Shown here in pieces: positions 1 to 12,701 of a DNA stretch of 64,000 nucleotides. The notes beneath the pieces are model-generated. The model had not been told where the DNA came from, ran no database searches, and saw only the letters and a program-made list of their open reading frames with translations. The translations under genes and the position numbers were made by a program. Every line of letters begins with the position of its first letter. The stretch's first letter is position 1. Source of the DNA: Rhabditoides inermis (taxonomy: Eukaryota; Nematoda; Chromadorea; Rhabditida; Rhabditidae); assembly GCA_963966185.1 (NCBI GenBank), contig CAWZYM010000312.1, positions 185,001 to 249,000 on the forward strand, in the 5' to 3' direction.

Positions 1-157
1 TGTATTATTGCTATACATGGGTACACATGTATACGTAAAAGCAAAAAAGAGATAAGTAAACGACTTCCAACCACGTATTTATCAACAAAGTATACAATCT
101 GACTGACAACGCTGAAGAGCAACGCAACAACCGAACAACACAACAACATCCGCACTT

Positions 158-323
158 CTACTGACCTCCCTTCTTTCTCCGATCGCGACGCTCCTTCATC
201 TTCACAAGACGCTGCTCCTTCTCCTTCTCCTTCACATCCATCGCCTCCTGAATCGTAGCCTTCAGCTCTTGGTTCTCCTCCAGAATCTAAAACAGGAGAT
301 AAGAGATCAGAGAGAGGAAGAGA

Positions 324-374
<51 letters not shown>

Positions 375-712
375 GGAGGAAGGGAGGGAGCGAGGGAGAA
401 AAGGGAGAGACATGTTCACCTCCTCCTTCTCCTTCTGGACACATGCGATCTTCTCCTTCTGCCTCTCTGTCTCTCTCTCTGTTTTCTGGATCAGACTAAA
501 ACAGACAGTTACTCTCACTATAACTTTTTTTAAGAATAAAGATTAAAAAAAACCACCCACTGGTTCATGTAGTCGAGCTCCTCTTGCTTGTTGGCCAGAT
601 GCAGACTGTCCAGATTCTTCTGAAACGTCTCTCCCTCTCCCTCCCACCCTCTCCCTCCCTCCCCCCTATCTCTCTCTCTCTCCCCCCCCCATCTCTCTCT
701 CTCTCCCTCTCT

Positions 713-775
<63 letters not shown>

Positions 776-1532
776 CTCCCACCTGCAGCTTCTCCAGCCT
801 GATCAGCAGTCTCTTTTGCGCCAGCTCGCACTCTATGTTCAAACTAATCTCCTCCTGAAAAATCAATATACAAGTACATGGTACATGCTTGAACAAGTTT
901 GTTATATAAAATTGTTACATACATAAAAAAACGCATTTCGCTTCCGTTCCGATCAATTTTACTAAGCACTCAATGGAGTTCTCAATAGACTGACCCGTCC
1001 AATCTCATGAAAACTTCGTTTTGTACGTGTTACAATCATGCTTGCGGAACATTTGATTGATTGATTGATTGATTAGGCAGCGCGCACCTCCAAGGCGGCG
1101 AGGATGGAAGAGTGTTCGTCATCTGTGAAGAGGGAGTTCGCCAAGTTGTCGATGCGACGACGGGCCAGCGCCGTCACATCCTGCAACCATTAACCATCCC
1201 TCCCTTCCCCCTCCTCCTCCTCTCGCGCGGTGGTCAGTCTCCTCCAAACAGCCCCTTCACAATGCCTTCGCAACACGTTGTTTGGTCGTGTTTCGATTTC
1301 GAAGGCGTTTCGAGGTCCGTGTCGAAGGGAGTTTCGAAGAGACTGACAGCTACTTTATAGACTTTGGTGTTGGCTGACCGAGTTCCAGTCGGGAAGGAGG
1401 GACAGGTCGGTGAATCGGGAGTGCACCATGGGACGCCACTTTGAACGCACGGCTGCCATCAAGTGAGGGTCGCCCGACGGAACCTCAACACGGTCGGTCT
1501 CCCTCTCTCCCTCTCTCATCTCGCTCTCCCTT

Positions 1533-1568
<36 letters not shown>

Positions 1569-1948
1569 CCTATCTCCCCTTCCCACTCCCTCTCTCCCCC
1601 TCCTACTCTCCCTCTCTCCCTCCCTCACCTCCTCCCTCGCGATAGCGTCCAAGAAGCAGATATGGACGAATCGCTCATGAAACGGCGTCGCCTGATTTGG
1701 AAAACAAATACAAAAACAATAATAGTTGTAGCCATATTGAGATGTGGCACCAGCCTTGAACCAGAATCGTCTGTCTCTCTCTCTCTTGTTTTTCACGCTA
1801 TTGCCACAAGCCAGACTCTTCGTTTTGATTCCACAACGCGGGAATCATTGCGAGAATACAAGCCTACCTTGAATGACTCGGAGCACAGTTGGATGTTCCC
1901 CTTGAAGATGGCCTGCGCGGCGGAGACGAGCGAATCGAATGAGTACAT
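158..1948 (-). CDS. Coiled-coil protein, tandem family member D
   Basis: Read on the minus strand. It starts at an ATG (1946-1948) two codons after a CCCCTGCAG acceptor-like site and ends at TAG (158-160). Seven exons join in frame: N-terminal MYSFDSLV, an exon ending in LAALE, an exon reading EEISLN, one carrying EELDYMN, two Lys/Glu-rich exons and a basic tail ending RRKKGGQ. The C-terminal half is a long charged stretch expected to form a coiled coil. The intron inside the DYMN-H codon is in phase 2, as in the three paralogues to the right. No known family was recognised. Introns carry (GA)n on the sense strand. It is the last of four same-strand genes, 248 bp after the stop of the previous one. 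The exon chain is convincing; the function is unknown, with a structural or cytoskeletal role only a guess from the coiled coil. Confidence 0.72.
318..366. repeat. (GA)n microsatellite in an intron
   Basis: About 24 near-perfect GA dinucleotides lie in an intron of coiled-coil gene D. The same kind of tract is found in introns throughout the window, for example (CT)n at 720-771 and (GA)n at 5256-5280. Confidence 0.95.
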
Positions 1949-2196
1949 TGCCTGCAGGGGGACAATAGTAATGTATTCTTAATTTTAATAATAACTCTAA
2001 TGCACTATTGATGATTATTAACTGTGCACGTATGTAATACCAACACATGGAAATAAGGTATCCTAATCTCAACATCCAAACCACTGTATCTCTCACGAGT
2101 TGAGATAAATTTTCTGGACACAAACCAGTAAAACGACAAAAAAACACTTAAAAAACTCAACAATGTATTTCAACAATCAACAACAAAACAACAACA

Positions 2197-3474
2197 CTAC
2201 CAGCCGGTTTTCTTCTTCCTGCTGCGCTTCTCCTTCTCCTGCTCCTTGAGAGCCTGCTCCTTCTCCCGCACCGCCTCCGCGATTTCCCTTTTCAGCTCCT
2301 GCTCCCTCGCGCGCAGTCCAGCCAACTTCTCCCTATGCTCCCGCTCCTCAGCCATGTCCCGATGCTTCAGGCTGGGTGGAAATGAAAAAAGTGCTGTCAG
2401 TCTCTTCGAAACGCCTTCGAAACACGACCAAATAGCGTGATCTGAAGGCGTTTTGAAGAGGCTGTTTCGAAGAGACTGACCACACCTTTACTACCCAGTC
2501 AGGATGTGAACATGAGTACCAATTACTACTAGTAACAAAAAGTAACTCACTACTGCAGGTAGTCGCGCTTCTCGGACTCGCATTCAACGAGTAGACGAGA
2601 GAGGTAGAACTGAAACTTCTGTCTATCACCCACCCTATTCCTAGGCATCTCACCATCTCTCTCTCTCTCTCCTATCTCTCTCTCTCTCTCGCACCTCCAT
2701 CTTCTCCACCCTCCTCTTCAGCTCCTCGGTCGCCAGGTCCATCATAATCTCCTTGAATCGATACATCAATAATCAATCAATATGAATCATATATGCATGT
2801 CGTACCTCCGTCCTCTTGACGACGAAATCGCGCTGCTCGTCTGTGAATGACTGCATGACAGCGAAGGCGCGCTGAAGTAAAGTGGTCAGTCTTTCCTAAC
2901 TAAGTCGAAATGCATTCCATGCTTCCCAACTTCCAACTGAAACTTCGAAAAGCCCAAACACTTGCGATTGTCACTTCGGATTACTTGGACAATGGTTTTC
3001 TGATACTTACTCCGTCTTGCTTGTCCTGCTCGGTCTCTCCGATATCCGGTGCCGTCTCGCCTCCCTCCTGCAGTTCGAGCATCGCTCGCACCAACGACGC
3101 CGCCACTCGAACAACCCCCTCAAAAGGCAAAGCTGCCCCAGTCTCATAACAAATAAAGTCACTCAAAGATACAGGCGTCTATTCGATTTCCCCTGGTCCT
3201 TTGTCGACGGCACATGCGCGAGAGTGCCAGGAACACGAAGAGAGAGAGGGAGAGTGCAGAGGGTTGGGAACTTGCAAATATACGCGTTTAGACCAGCTTT
3301 TGAATGACCGTTCGTGACGCATTAACGATTGAATTTCGTCAAATAGGTTACTGGATTTCTGATAATTCTATTTAAACCGCTAACTAAATGTACCTGCATC
3401 TTGTCCTCGAATGCGAGCGCTAGTGGCGCGCATCGATCCATAGCCTCGCCGGTGACCGAGTCCAACGTGTGCAT
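2197..3474 (-). CDS. Coiled-coil protein, tandem family member B
   Basis: Minus-strand gene starting at ATG 3472-3474, directly preceded by a GTAG acceptor-like site, which suggests a trans-spliced leader. Exons in order encode MHTLDSVTGEAMD; an exon with LPFEGVVRVAASL; RAFAVMQSFTDEQRDF; EIMMDLATEELKRR; FYLSRLLVECESEKRDYLQ; and a final Lys/Glu/Arg-rich exon ending KKKTGW and TAG (2197-2199). The segment order (short N-terminal helix, T-D-(E/D) motif, E-L--R-E--E segment, RDYL motif, charged coiled coil, basic end) matches the three neighbours, and the intron after the DYL motif is again phase 2. It lies 383 bp downstream of member C and 248 bp upstream of member D. Family not recognised. Confidence 0.72.
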
Positions 3475-3856
3475 CTACAACCACAAAACATTCCATCTAC
3501 TCCAGGTTACGGTAGGAAAATAGTTTGAGCTACTCCACAAGAATTACATAATATTCATCAATCAGAATCAATTCGAAGAGATAATGCCTGCTGGATGCAA
3601 ACCAGTGAACGGTGACTCCATCGGAGAAACAAATCAAAACCCAATGACGCTAAATATAAACTTTATCAACACGTAAAACAACATGCAACTACAAATCACT
3701 GTGAAAAATACGAACGTGCTACAGTATGGGTAACCCCCACAACTCGAAAACAAGATACATGAAAAAAAAAGATTTTGTCAGGGACGCCAAAACACTGACT
3801 AGCGCAGGTACGTATCTGAGTGATTCCGCGTACCGTGCGTACACACATGATCGATG

Positions 3857-4531
3857 CTAGATGGCCGTCTCGCCCTTTTTCCTTCTCCTCCTCTTGTCCC
3901 GCAGCTGCTGCTTGAGCTCCCTCTCGTAGTCGACCCACTGCCGCTCGCACTCCCGCGTCTCCTCCTCAACTGCCCTCTGCTCCTTCTCCAGTCGACGCAT
4001 CTCCTCCTCCTTCGCGCGCTTCTCCGCCTCTTTCTCGGCGGCAAGGCTGCAACCGCGTACAAGTCCATTAAAAAATAGTGAGTAATATAGTTAGTTAATG
4101 ACACCATAGAACTCACTGGCGGAGGTAGTCGAGTTCCTCTTGCACGAACTCCAGAGAGACGCGAGCGAGACGATGCTGAAAGAAGCATCTCTCTCCCCTC
4201 TCTCTCTCTCTCTCTTTCTCTCATCTCTCTCTCTCTCCCCCTTCTCTCGCATCCCTCTCCCTCACCTCTATCTGCTCGATTCTGTCCTTGAGGTGGTCCG
4301 TCACCAACTTGATCATCTTGTCCTGCAAGAAAACAGTCATATCAGTATCAGGTCCACAGTAGTGTGAAGAGAGAGAGAGGGAGGGACGGAGAGAGAGAAA
4401 GAAAGACCCACCCTGCTCACACCAATGACGAATGCGCGGTCAGAGTCGGTGAGTCTCCCCACTCGTTTCACCCGCTCTGTCAGACAGCGCTTACAGGCAG
4501 TCAGGACAGCGAGGTAGCGAAGATCCTGCAA

Positions 4532-4581
<50 letters not shown>

Positions 4582-4662
4582 CAGCGTTCCTTCCGCAAAT
4601 GCACACGCGAGCGGCTCACAAACATTAAAGATATCGGCTAGAATCGAGTCCATACAAACCAT
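3857..4662 (-). CDS. Coiled-coil protein, tandem family member C
   Basis: Minus-strand gene with ATG at 4660-4662 immediately after a TCTAG acceptor-like site. Five exons were traced: 4662-4582 (MVCMDSILADIF), 4525-4412 (DLRYLAVLTACK ending VGVSR-like), 4322-4266 (DKMIKLVTDHLKDR), 4175-4117 (HRLARVSLEFVQEELDYLR) and 4046-3857, a charged coiled-coil exon ending KKGETAI with TAG. All junctions have GT and AG and keep frame. The EELDYLR motif before the phase-2 intron defines the family. The stop of member A is 225 bp upstream. An in-frame second ATG lies three codons further in. No homologue was recognised; short repeated coiled coils resembling EELDYLR occur in many cytoskeletal proteins, so the similarity is not diagnostic. 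Confidence 0.75.
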
Positions 4663-4886
4663 CTAGAATCGACAATCGACAATCGATCAATCAATAAATC
4701 AATAATATCAGATACAATCGCTGGACGCGAACCAGGTTAACGAGCAAATCGATTGATGCAAACACATACGGACCTGCTTATTGAAAAACATGTAATAAAT
4801 TAACAAAACAATACAAAAACAAATGTATAACAAAAGACAACAATGTAACAATGATTCTCTACCTCCCCCCATCCTCTACCGTATCC

Positions 4887-5235
4887 CTACTTGTCCCACT
4901 TCTCGTAGACGATGGTGCCCCTGCTCCTCCTGCTCCTCTTGCAGCTCGTCAGCTCCCGGTGCAGCTGGTCCCACTCCCTCTGCTCCTTCTCCCTCTTCTC
5001 CGCCTTCTCCCTCTGCTTCTCCTCCTCCTCCTCCACTCGCTGCTCCTCCTTCTCCCGACGCGCATGAGCCGCTGTCAACTCGCGATTGTGCTCGCTGAAA
5101 TGTTATCAAACAAATGAATAAAACTAAATTGAATAAAACCCGACCCACTATAGCAGATAGTCGCGCTCCTCGTTGCGGAATTCCTCGGAGATGCGAGATA
5201 TGCGGGCCTGGAAGGAGAGGGTGAGGAAGGGGAGA

Positions 5236-5283
<48 letters not shown>

Positions 5284-5764
5284 TAATTCTCTCACTTCCA
5301 AGTTGGCGATCCGCTTCTTGAGCGCGCGCACCTTTGACTCCATCTCCACCTCGGATAAAAGACGGGCCTGAATCTCTCTCTTTCTCTCTCTTTCTCTCTC
5401 TTTCTTTCTCTCTCTTTCTCTCTCTCTCCTCCCTCTCTATCATCTAACCTGAAATCTCTCCTTGATCTTGCTCAGCTCTTCATCGCTGATAGTATCATTC
5501 ATATCAGTGGCAGTTGCTGGCGCGCCGACCCTGAATCCCCCGCACACATTAGCCCCACCCACCAACAACAATCTGCTAAATATATCGTACCTCTCGCATA
5601 AGACTTCGCAGAGATGATCGCAGAGCAAGTCCTCAAGAGAAATTGTCTGAAACGTTTCAAAACTAGACTCCGCCCCTCGAAGCCCCGCCCACCTGGAACA
5701 GTGGCGACGTGCTGGAGCCTAGACGGCCGTGAAGCGCGACGAGTTCGGTAACCACTGATTCCAT
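4887..5764 (-). CDS. Coiled-coil protein, tandem family member A
   Basis: First gene of the minus-strand cluster. Exons: 5764-5693 (MESVVTELVALHGRLG), 5646-5591 (TISLEDLLCDHLCEVL), 5530-5449 (ends DEELSKIKERFQ), 5367-5296 (ARLLSEVEMESKVRALK), 5207-5149 (ARISRISEEFRNEERDYLL) and 5094-4887, a Glu/Lys/Arg-rich coiled-coil exon ending VYEKWDK and TAG. The first intron is only 46 bp and contains a CCCCGCCC block. The start follows a TTAG acceptor by nine bases. Upstream, minus-strand 6115-6047 has good splice signals but does not join convincingly and may be a 5' UTR exon. Function unknown; shares the segment plan and phase-2 intron of members B, C and D. Confidence 0.74.
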
Positions 5765-7544
5765 CGGCGACGCCTAATACATGGTTATACATGGAATAAA
5801 CAAACAAAGTAAAGGTAAGTACAACTACCTGAATAGATATCACTAGTGGACTGATGTAATTCCACGGAACAGATATTATATTTGACGATCAGTACTTAAA
5901 TACTTACTTCCCGCTACGAGGTCAATATTGGGGCCGGCACACGAGTGGTACAGCCGCAACCCGCATCAATCAATCAAAATCAATCAATCAATCACACGAA
6001 CTACTGCTAAACATCTGGTCCACTACGAACTTGCACACGTGGCTTACCTGGTAACTGCCAATGGGACAGGGCAGGTAGCTGGTCCGTACTCGCCTCCTCC
6101 AAGTGTGCAATCTGGAATCAATAGTTTCGGAGTCAAGAAATAAGTACATGCACATGAATAACAATCGTGATTCGGTGAACTCGAGTAATAAAAGCAAACA
6201 AACAAACAAAACTACGAAACAAAGCTGAGAAACAACGAAAAGCGGCCGGAGGAGGTGCGCGGTGTCTTGTTTTGACAGATTTCGTGCCGCAGACTATCGA
6301 TCGATCTGGAATCGCGCGGCGGAGCGGCAACAAACTACAAGCTACAAGATGTGTTGAATTCGTTGTATAGAGTATCACAGTGAGTGGGAGTGAAAGATTA
6401 ATGATGACACCAGTAGTCATGTTGTGTTGTGCTGCGAGTGAGTGAAAAAAACATGATGTTAGCACATCACGCTCTCACTGATCACATCTCAAATCGAATC
6501 GCTTTGAATCTGTCTGTGTCTTTGTTCACGAAGATATACTCCTTCCCATCTCTTTATAACCCCTAACCCCCCCCCCCCCCGTAGAAGACGTTGTGCTATC
6601 ACGTTTCACAAAATTCACATCAAAGCAGCGGATGCATTTGATGTGAGTCTTTGATGGAAGATTCTTCATTATGGAATTCTGTTTAATCTCACCATTCACC
6701 ATAGCCCTTTTTTCCATCTAGCATTTCTATTGACAATGCCACCCCAGAATCATGCAGTCCGCAATCTTTTCGATTGCCGACGCCTATTCGAGAGGCGAAC
6801 TGCGCCTCTCTCTCTCCTCTTTTCCACAATTGCCTCGCATCAGGACACACCTAGAGACGCCCCCTCAGTCCCCCCTCTCTCTCTCCCTCTCTCTCTTTCC
6901 CTCTCTCTCTCTTCCTCTCTTTCTCTCTCCCTCTCTTCCTCTCTCTCCCTCTCCCTCCCTCTCCCTCCCTCCCCCCTCTCTCCCACCACCCACACGATGG
7001 TTCCGACGCCAAGAAATCAACTATTTTCGTATTCTTATTTGCCGTCGGAGCGGGCGCATTTGGTAGTGGGCGAATCTGATTCGCAGTTATTATTACTATT
7101 ATATTATACGTTTGCACTTTGCACAACCGCTATAGGGTAGGACTGCTATGACTTTGAGAAAAGTTTAGACTCTGGTTCTAGTAGCCTTGCCTAACCCGTC
7201 AAACGCAGGAACTAGTAGTCTTCACATCTCCCATCCAGACTTGTGTTTAGCCATTTATTTATGCTATCATTACAAAGATCTCTCCTTCATCTCGCTCTTT
7301 CCCCATACTTCCCTCTTTCTCCCATTCCCGCCTTGTTGCGAAAAGTGACAGGGCGGGGAAAATGTACCGCATAAGTTTTATGTGATTGAAGTCTCGCTTA
7401 GCATGCCCAAATGCCATATATGCATCCATGACCATCATATTTATAGCCTACTTTTGCGTATTCTTTCGTTTTTTTGATAAGTGAGAAGAGAGAGATTGAG
7501 TGGTGTAGGGGTGTTCAATGCATGTATGTATCACATGGCAACCG

Positions 7545-7550
<6 letters not shown>
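5765..7550. other. Intergenic region, no gene supported
   Basis: No exon chain could be supported here. A possible minus-strand exon with splice signals lies at 6115-6047, just upstream of coiled-coil gene A. There is a 14-base C run near 6568 and a CT-rich tract at 6865-6975. The open frames are Ser-Leu or Arg-Glu low-complexity products. The interval probably holds the promoter of the minus-strand coiled-coil cluster. Confidence 0.5.
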
Positions 7551-7592
<42 letters not shown>

Positions 7593-8574
7593 CTCAATCC
7601 ATAGACACTCTGTTTTGAATATTGTCTGCAACATTCTCTGAATCAGAAATTACGTTTTCTCATAGCTGGAATAATGTTTACATCCCTATGAGGAAAGTTT
7701 TTCAAGAATGTCACTTTCTCATCACTCCTCTTTCTAAATACGCGTAACAGCCATTTTATTCAAGAGTGCCGCAATGAAACCAATTGTGTCCTCCGTCTTT
7801 CCCGGGGCTCCTTCCCTCCGCTACGCTTCTTTTAAATATAACGACATGGCATAATGAATTATTTATCTTTATCACTGAATGTCAGCTGAAGAATGCACTT
7901 CTCATCTTTCTTCATTTTCATGCGTCTTTTCGCACTCCGTCATACAAAACTCAAGAAGCACAAATATCTGTTTTTTTTCAGACGTCCACCACTTTATTAT
8001 TGTGTTAGGTATCATTATTTATTTTCTCTGTAATCTTGTCATTTCTTCTTTGCTCCGCGTCTAGACTATAAACAATCTTCCACGATGCATGATCACTTAC
8101 AGGAAGAGGAAGTGCTCGTTCACTTACCCATCTCACTCTCCCGCCTTCTCCCCAATATCTCTCTCTCTCTCTCTCTCTCCCTAATCCTCATCTCCTATTC
8201 ACATGTTTTCAACAGGGCTTTTCACCCCGCTTCCCCTTTCCGCCACCGAACGCGCGAAATGTTGCATGAATGAATGCTTGATACATGGAGGAGAGAGAGA
8301 GAGAGGGAAGGTAGAGAGATAGATAGAGCATATCAGAAAGAGAGCATGAGAAATAGAAAGAGAGGGAAGACTCTTTCCAACTGACACTTTCCAGCTTTGA
8401 ATATGCTAGTTGGAACGGGAGTTGGGTGTTGGGTGCATGCATTTTACCATTTCTACCTCGCTTTTCACTTTATTGTTTGAGTAGGATTATAGAGTCATTT
8501 CCTCGTTGTCGCGCACGAATTTTGTGATAGAAAAAAGTTTTAAAAAGTGAACCCATTATTTTAGAGCATGCAAA

Positions 8575-8647
8575 ATGCACCCCGGAATAGTGCCCGCCAC
8601 TACAGAGAGCCTTCATGCAGTGTTCGTCGTCATATGTCTACAGGTAA

Positions 8648-8683
<36 letters not shown>

Positions 8684-8745
8684 CCTCTCTCTCCCCCCTC
8701 TCTCCCTCACTCTCTCCCCCTCTCTCTCCCTCTCTTCCCTCCTCT

Positions 8746-8782
<37 letters not shown>

Positions 8783-9941
8783 CATCCCTCTCTCTCTCCT
8801 CTCTCTCACTCTCTCTCACTCTCTCTCTCTCTCTCTCTCTCCATATCTTCCCCTCTCCCACTAACAATCAGCATGAAGCCGGATGGATAGTAACATCATA
8901 GCCGGCTGATCACTGATCACTATCAGTAATCCCTGATTTCTTATCACTGATCCCTTTCAGGAAGCCGGCTGGATCGTGGCTCCCCTCCTCATCAGTGCCA
9001 ACGTCGTCGTTCACACGTTCATCGGCAACATTGAGGGATGTGAGTGAGGCCGGGAATATAGTTCTATGCATCTACATATGCTCGCAACAAGTTAGAACAG
9101 AGGAAGACGGAGAGAGTCAGTTCTCGGCAACAGCGCGCAAAACAAGAGTGGCTGAAGGTTATGGCACCGTGTTTCAAACTGCAAGCGAGGTAGATCGAAA
9201 ACTATCGCCCTGGCGCAGGCTATACATACGTTTCAACTTTGTCACTTGACATGACGCAAAATTATTTTTGCAATATCACATCATCGGTTGTTATGCATAA
9301 TTCTTACATTAATTGTATTATTATCAAACACTGCAACTTTCAGTCACTCGCTACTTCTCGCTGACCGTCTTCTCTTTTTTCCTCATCACTGGTGGGTATA
9401 GAAATCTCTCACAATCTAAGTCAAATAGATTCACTATGACCGTACGAATTCATCTCATTCAGGAATCGTCCTGGTTTTCTCACTCATCCTCGCACACAAA
9501 AAGGCACTGCAACGTGAGTGATTCAACTTAATTAAACTGCAGCAATCAATTAATTCAGGACACAAGACTGGCTACTTTATGCCCTATGTGATCGTGAAGA
9601 TCGTGCGGGTTACTGTACTTGCCACAGGTACTGTAAATTTAATTGTTGATAAGTTGTTGATAATGTGCTAACGGGCCTTCAGTAATTGATACATTCAATT
9701 TCTCTCGTGATAAAACGTGACAGTGAAGCATATCCACAGAAAATATGCAATAGTAAATAAAAGGAGTGCCGTTTGAACTAAAAAAAGGACAAGTTGAAAA
9801 CCGTAATCTTTCCAGTGTCCGGCGCCATTCTCGTCTCGCCGAATCTGCGACGACACTACTTCTACATCTCCATATACGGGCTGTTCGAGACGATCGCTGG
9901 ACTCGTGTGCCTGGAGATCGTCTACAGAACATGCAGGTCAG

Positions 9942-9992
<51 letters not shown>

Positions 9993-10176
9993 ACTCTCTC
10001 TTTTTCCCTCTCTCCCTCTCTCTCTCTCTCTCTTCCCTCATCCATGTATTCTCAGGCAGTTGCGAAAAGCGCGCCGCCGTCGTCGCCAGTCGAACGAGAT
10101 CGAGTCTCGTCGGATCGTGCGCAACATCAACACGTCATCCATGCGCTCCATGAAGAGCTCACAGTCCGATCCCTGA
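8575..10176 (+). CDS. Small multi-pass membrane protein, copy 1
   Basis: Seven exons: 8575-8643, 8961-9039, 9344-9391, 9463-9513, 9559-9627, 9816-9936 and 10056-10176 (TGA 10174-10176). All junctions are GT-AG and keep frame. The protein starts MHPGIVPATTESLHAVF and has about four hydrophobic segments: AVFVVICLQ with WIVAPLLISANVVV, YFSLTVFSFFLITGIVLVF, MPYVIVKIVRVTVLA and YISIYGLFETIAGLVC. It ends with an Arg-rich, Ser-rich cytosolic-type tail (LRKARRRRRQSNEIESRR). A TTATTTTAG acceptor-like site lies 13 bases before the ATG, which fits trans-splicing. Family not recognised; the size and topology resemble small tetraspan proteins such as the LAPTM type, but no diagnostic motif was seen. AATAAA-type signals follow near 10390. 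Confidence 0.8.
9076..9230 (+). repeat. Dispersed repeat family R1, copy in duplicate 1
   Basis: Intronic segment with GGAAGACGGAGAGAGT..., GCGCGCAAAACAAGAG and TAGATCGAAAACTATCG followed by CCTGGCG. Related copies are at 11811-11960 (the tandem duplicate), 17395-17541 (PAICS intron) and 28091-28230; a short partial match is near 24716-24762. No coding capacity and no known family. Confidence 0.8.
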
Positions 10177-10410
10177 TAACCGATGTACCACTATGCACTC
10201 TTATCACTTACCCATCGATTCACTAGTATCACTTGTGTACTAGTATCTCTTATCATTCACATCCCACCCCGTTCTCTCCCGCGGCCTTCCATCTCACACT
10301 CACTGCTCAAGTTCTTTATATCGATTTATTGAATACTACACATTGATTTATTGATTGTACAAATGTACCACGTGCGCGTGATCTTTGCAATAAACGTGCA
10401 ATGTTGTGGT

Positions 10411-10411
10411 C

Positions 10412-10461
<50 letters not shown>

Positions 10462-10471
10462 ATCTCTATCT

Positions 10472-10553
<82 letters not shown>
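10411..10553. repeat. (CT)n microsatellite at duplication junction
   Basis: A long CT tract with a few CTAT and CTTT interruptions separates the two duplicated units. The equivalent tract after copy 2 is at 13123-13242 and the one before copy 1 is at about 7545-7590. Confidence 0.95.
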
Positions 10554-10556
<3 letters not shown>

Positions 10557-10557
<1 letters not shown>

Positions 10558-11514
10558 TCAATCCATAGACACTCTGTTTTGAATATTGTCTGCAATATTC
10601 TCTGATTCAGACACTACGCTCTCTTCTATATCTGAAACGATGTTTCTATGCCGAGAATAGTTTTTCAAGAATGTCACTTTCTCATCACTCCTCTTTCTAT
10701 ATGCGCGTAACAGCCATTTTATTCAAGAGTGCCGCAATGAAGCCAATTGTGTCCCCGTCTTTCCCGGGGCTCCCTTCCCTCCGATACGTTTTTTTTATAT
10801 AACGACATGACATAATGAATTATTTAGTTTATCACTTCGCACTGTGTCATACAAAACTCAAGAAGCACAAATATCTGTTTTTTTTCAGACGTCCACCACT
10901 TTTTTATTGTGTAAGGTATCATTATTTATTTTCTCTGTAATCTTGTCATTTCTTCTTTGCTCCGCGTCTAAACTATAAACAATCTTCCACGATGCATGAT
11001 CACTTACAGGAAGAGGAAGTGCTCGTTCACTTACCCATCTCACTCTCCCGCCTTCTCCCCTCTCTCTCTCCCTAATCCTCATCTCCTATTCACATGTTTT
11101 CAACAGGGCTTTTCACCCCGCTTCCCCTTTCCGCCACCGAACGCGCGAAATGTTGCATGAATGAATGCTTGATACATGAGAGAGGGAAGCTAGAGAGATA
11201 GATAGAGCGCATATTAGAGAGAATGTGAGAATCAGAAAGAGAGTGGAGAGGAGAGCTGACACTTTCGAGCTTTGAATATGCGAGTTGGAACGGCGGAGTT
11301 GGGTGTTGGCTGTATGCATTTTCTACCGATTCTACCTTTTCACTTTTTGGTTCGTGTAGAATTATAGAGTCATTTCCTCGTCGCGCGCTGATTTTGTGAT
11401 AGAAAAAAGGTGAAACCATTATTTTAGAGCATGCAAAATGCACCCCGGAATAGTGCCCGCCACAACGGAGAGTCTGCATGCAGTGTTCGTCGTCATATGT
11501 CTACAGGTACCCCT

Positions 11515-11548
<34 letters not shown>

Positions 11549-12658
11549 CTCTCTCTCATTCTCTCTCCCTTTCTCTCCCTCTCTCTCCATCTCCCACTAA
11601 CAATCAGCATGAAGCCGGATGGATAGTAACATCATATCCGGCTGATCACTGATCGCTATCAGTAATCCCTGATCTCTTATCACTGATCCCTTTCAGGAAG
11701 CCGGCTGGATCGTGGCTCCCCTTCTGATCAGTGCCAACGTCGTCGTTCATACGTTCATCGGCAACATTGAGGGATGTGAGTGAGGCCGGGAACACAGCAT
11801 CTACATATGCTCGCAACAAGTTAGAACAGAGGAAGACGGAGAGAGTTTGTTCTCGGCAACAGCGCGCAAAACAAGAAGGGCTGAAGGTTATGGCACCGTA
11901 TTTCGAACTGCAAGCGAGGTAGATCGAAAACTACGTATCGCCCTGGCGCAGACTTTACAAACGTTTCAACAAAAATATTTTTGCAATATCACATCATCGG
12001 TTGTTATGCATAATTCTTGCATTAATTTTATTATTATTAAACACTGCAACTTTCAGTCACTCGCTACTTCTCGCTGACCGTCTTCTCTTTTTTCCTCATC
12101 ACTGGTGGGTATAGAAATCTCTCACAATCTAAATGAAATAGATTCACTATGACCGTACGAATTCATCTCATTCAGGAATCGTCCTGGTTTTCTCACTCAT
12201 CCTCGCACACAAAAAGGCACTGCAACGTGAGTGATTCAACTTAATTAAACTGCAGCAATCAATTAATTCAGGACACAAGACTGGCTACTTTATGCCCTAT
12301 GTGATCGTGAAGATCGTGCGGGTTACTGTACTTGCCACAGGTACTGTAAATTTAATGAGGATTTTCCAACTTGTTGATAATGTGCTAACTGGCCTTCAGT
12401 AATTGATATATTTAATTTCTCTCGTGATAAAACGTGACAGTGAAACATATCCACAGAAAATATGCAATAGTCAACAAAAGGAGTGCCGTTTGAACTAAAA
12501 AAAGGACAAGTTGAAAACCGTAATCTTTCCAGTGTCCGGCGCCATTCTCGTCTCGCCGAATCTGCGACGACACTACTTCTACATCTCCATATACGGGCTG
12601 TTCGAGACGATCGCTGGACTCGTGTGCCTGGAGATCGTCTACAGAACATGCAGGTCAG

Positions 12659-12701
<43 letters not shown>

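Larger units (their letters stand above)
7590..10410 (+). repeat. Tandem duplication, copy 1
   Basis: The sequence from about 7590 to 10410 reappears from about 10557 to 13120 in the same order and strand. Matching landmarks include the block starting CCTCAATCCATAGACACTC (7593 and 10556), the GGCTTTTCACCCCGC block (8216 and 11106), seven coding exons and the 3' block ending ATGTTGTGGTCAAC (10401 and 13111). Both copies begin and end at (CT)n tracts. Most differences are in introns: small indels and changed CT lengths. Confidence 0.93.
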
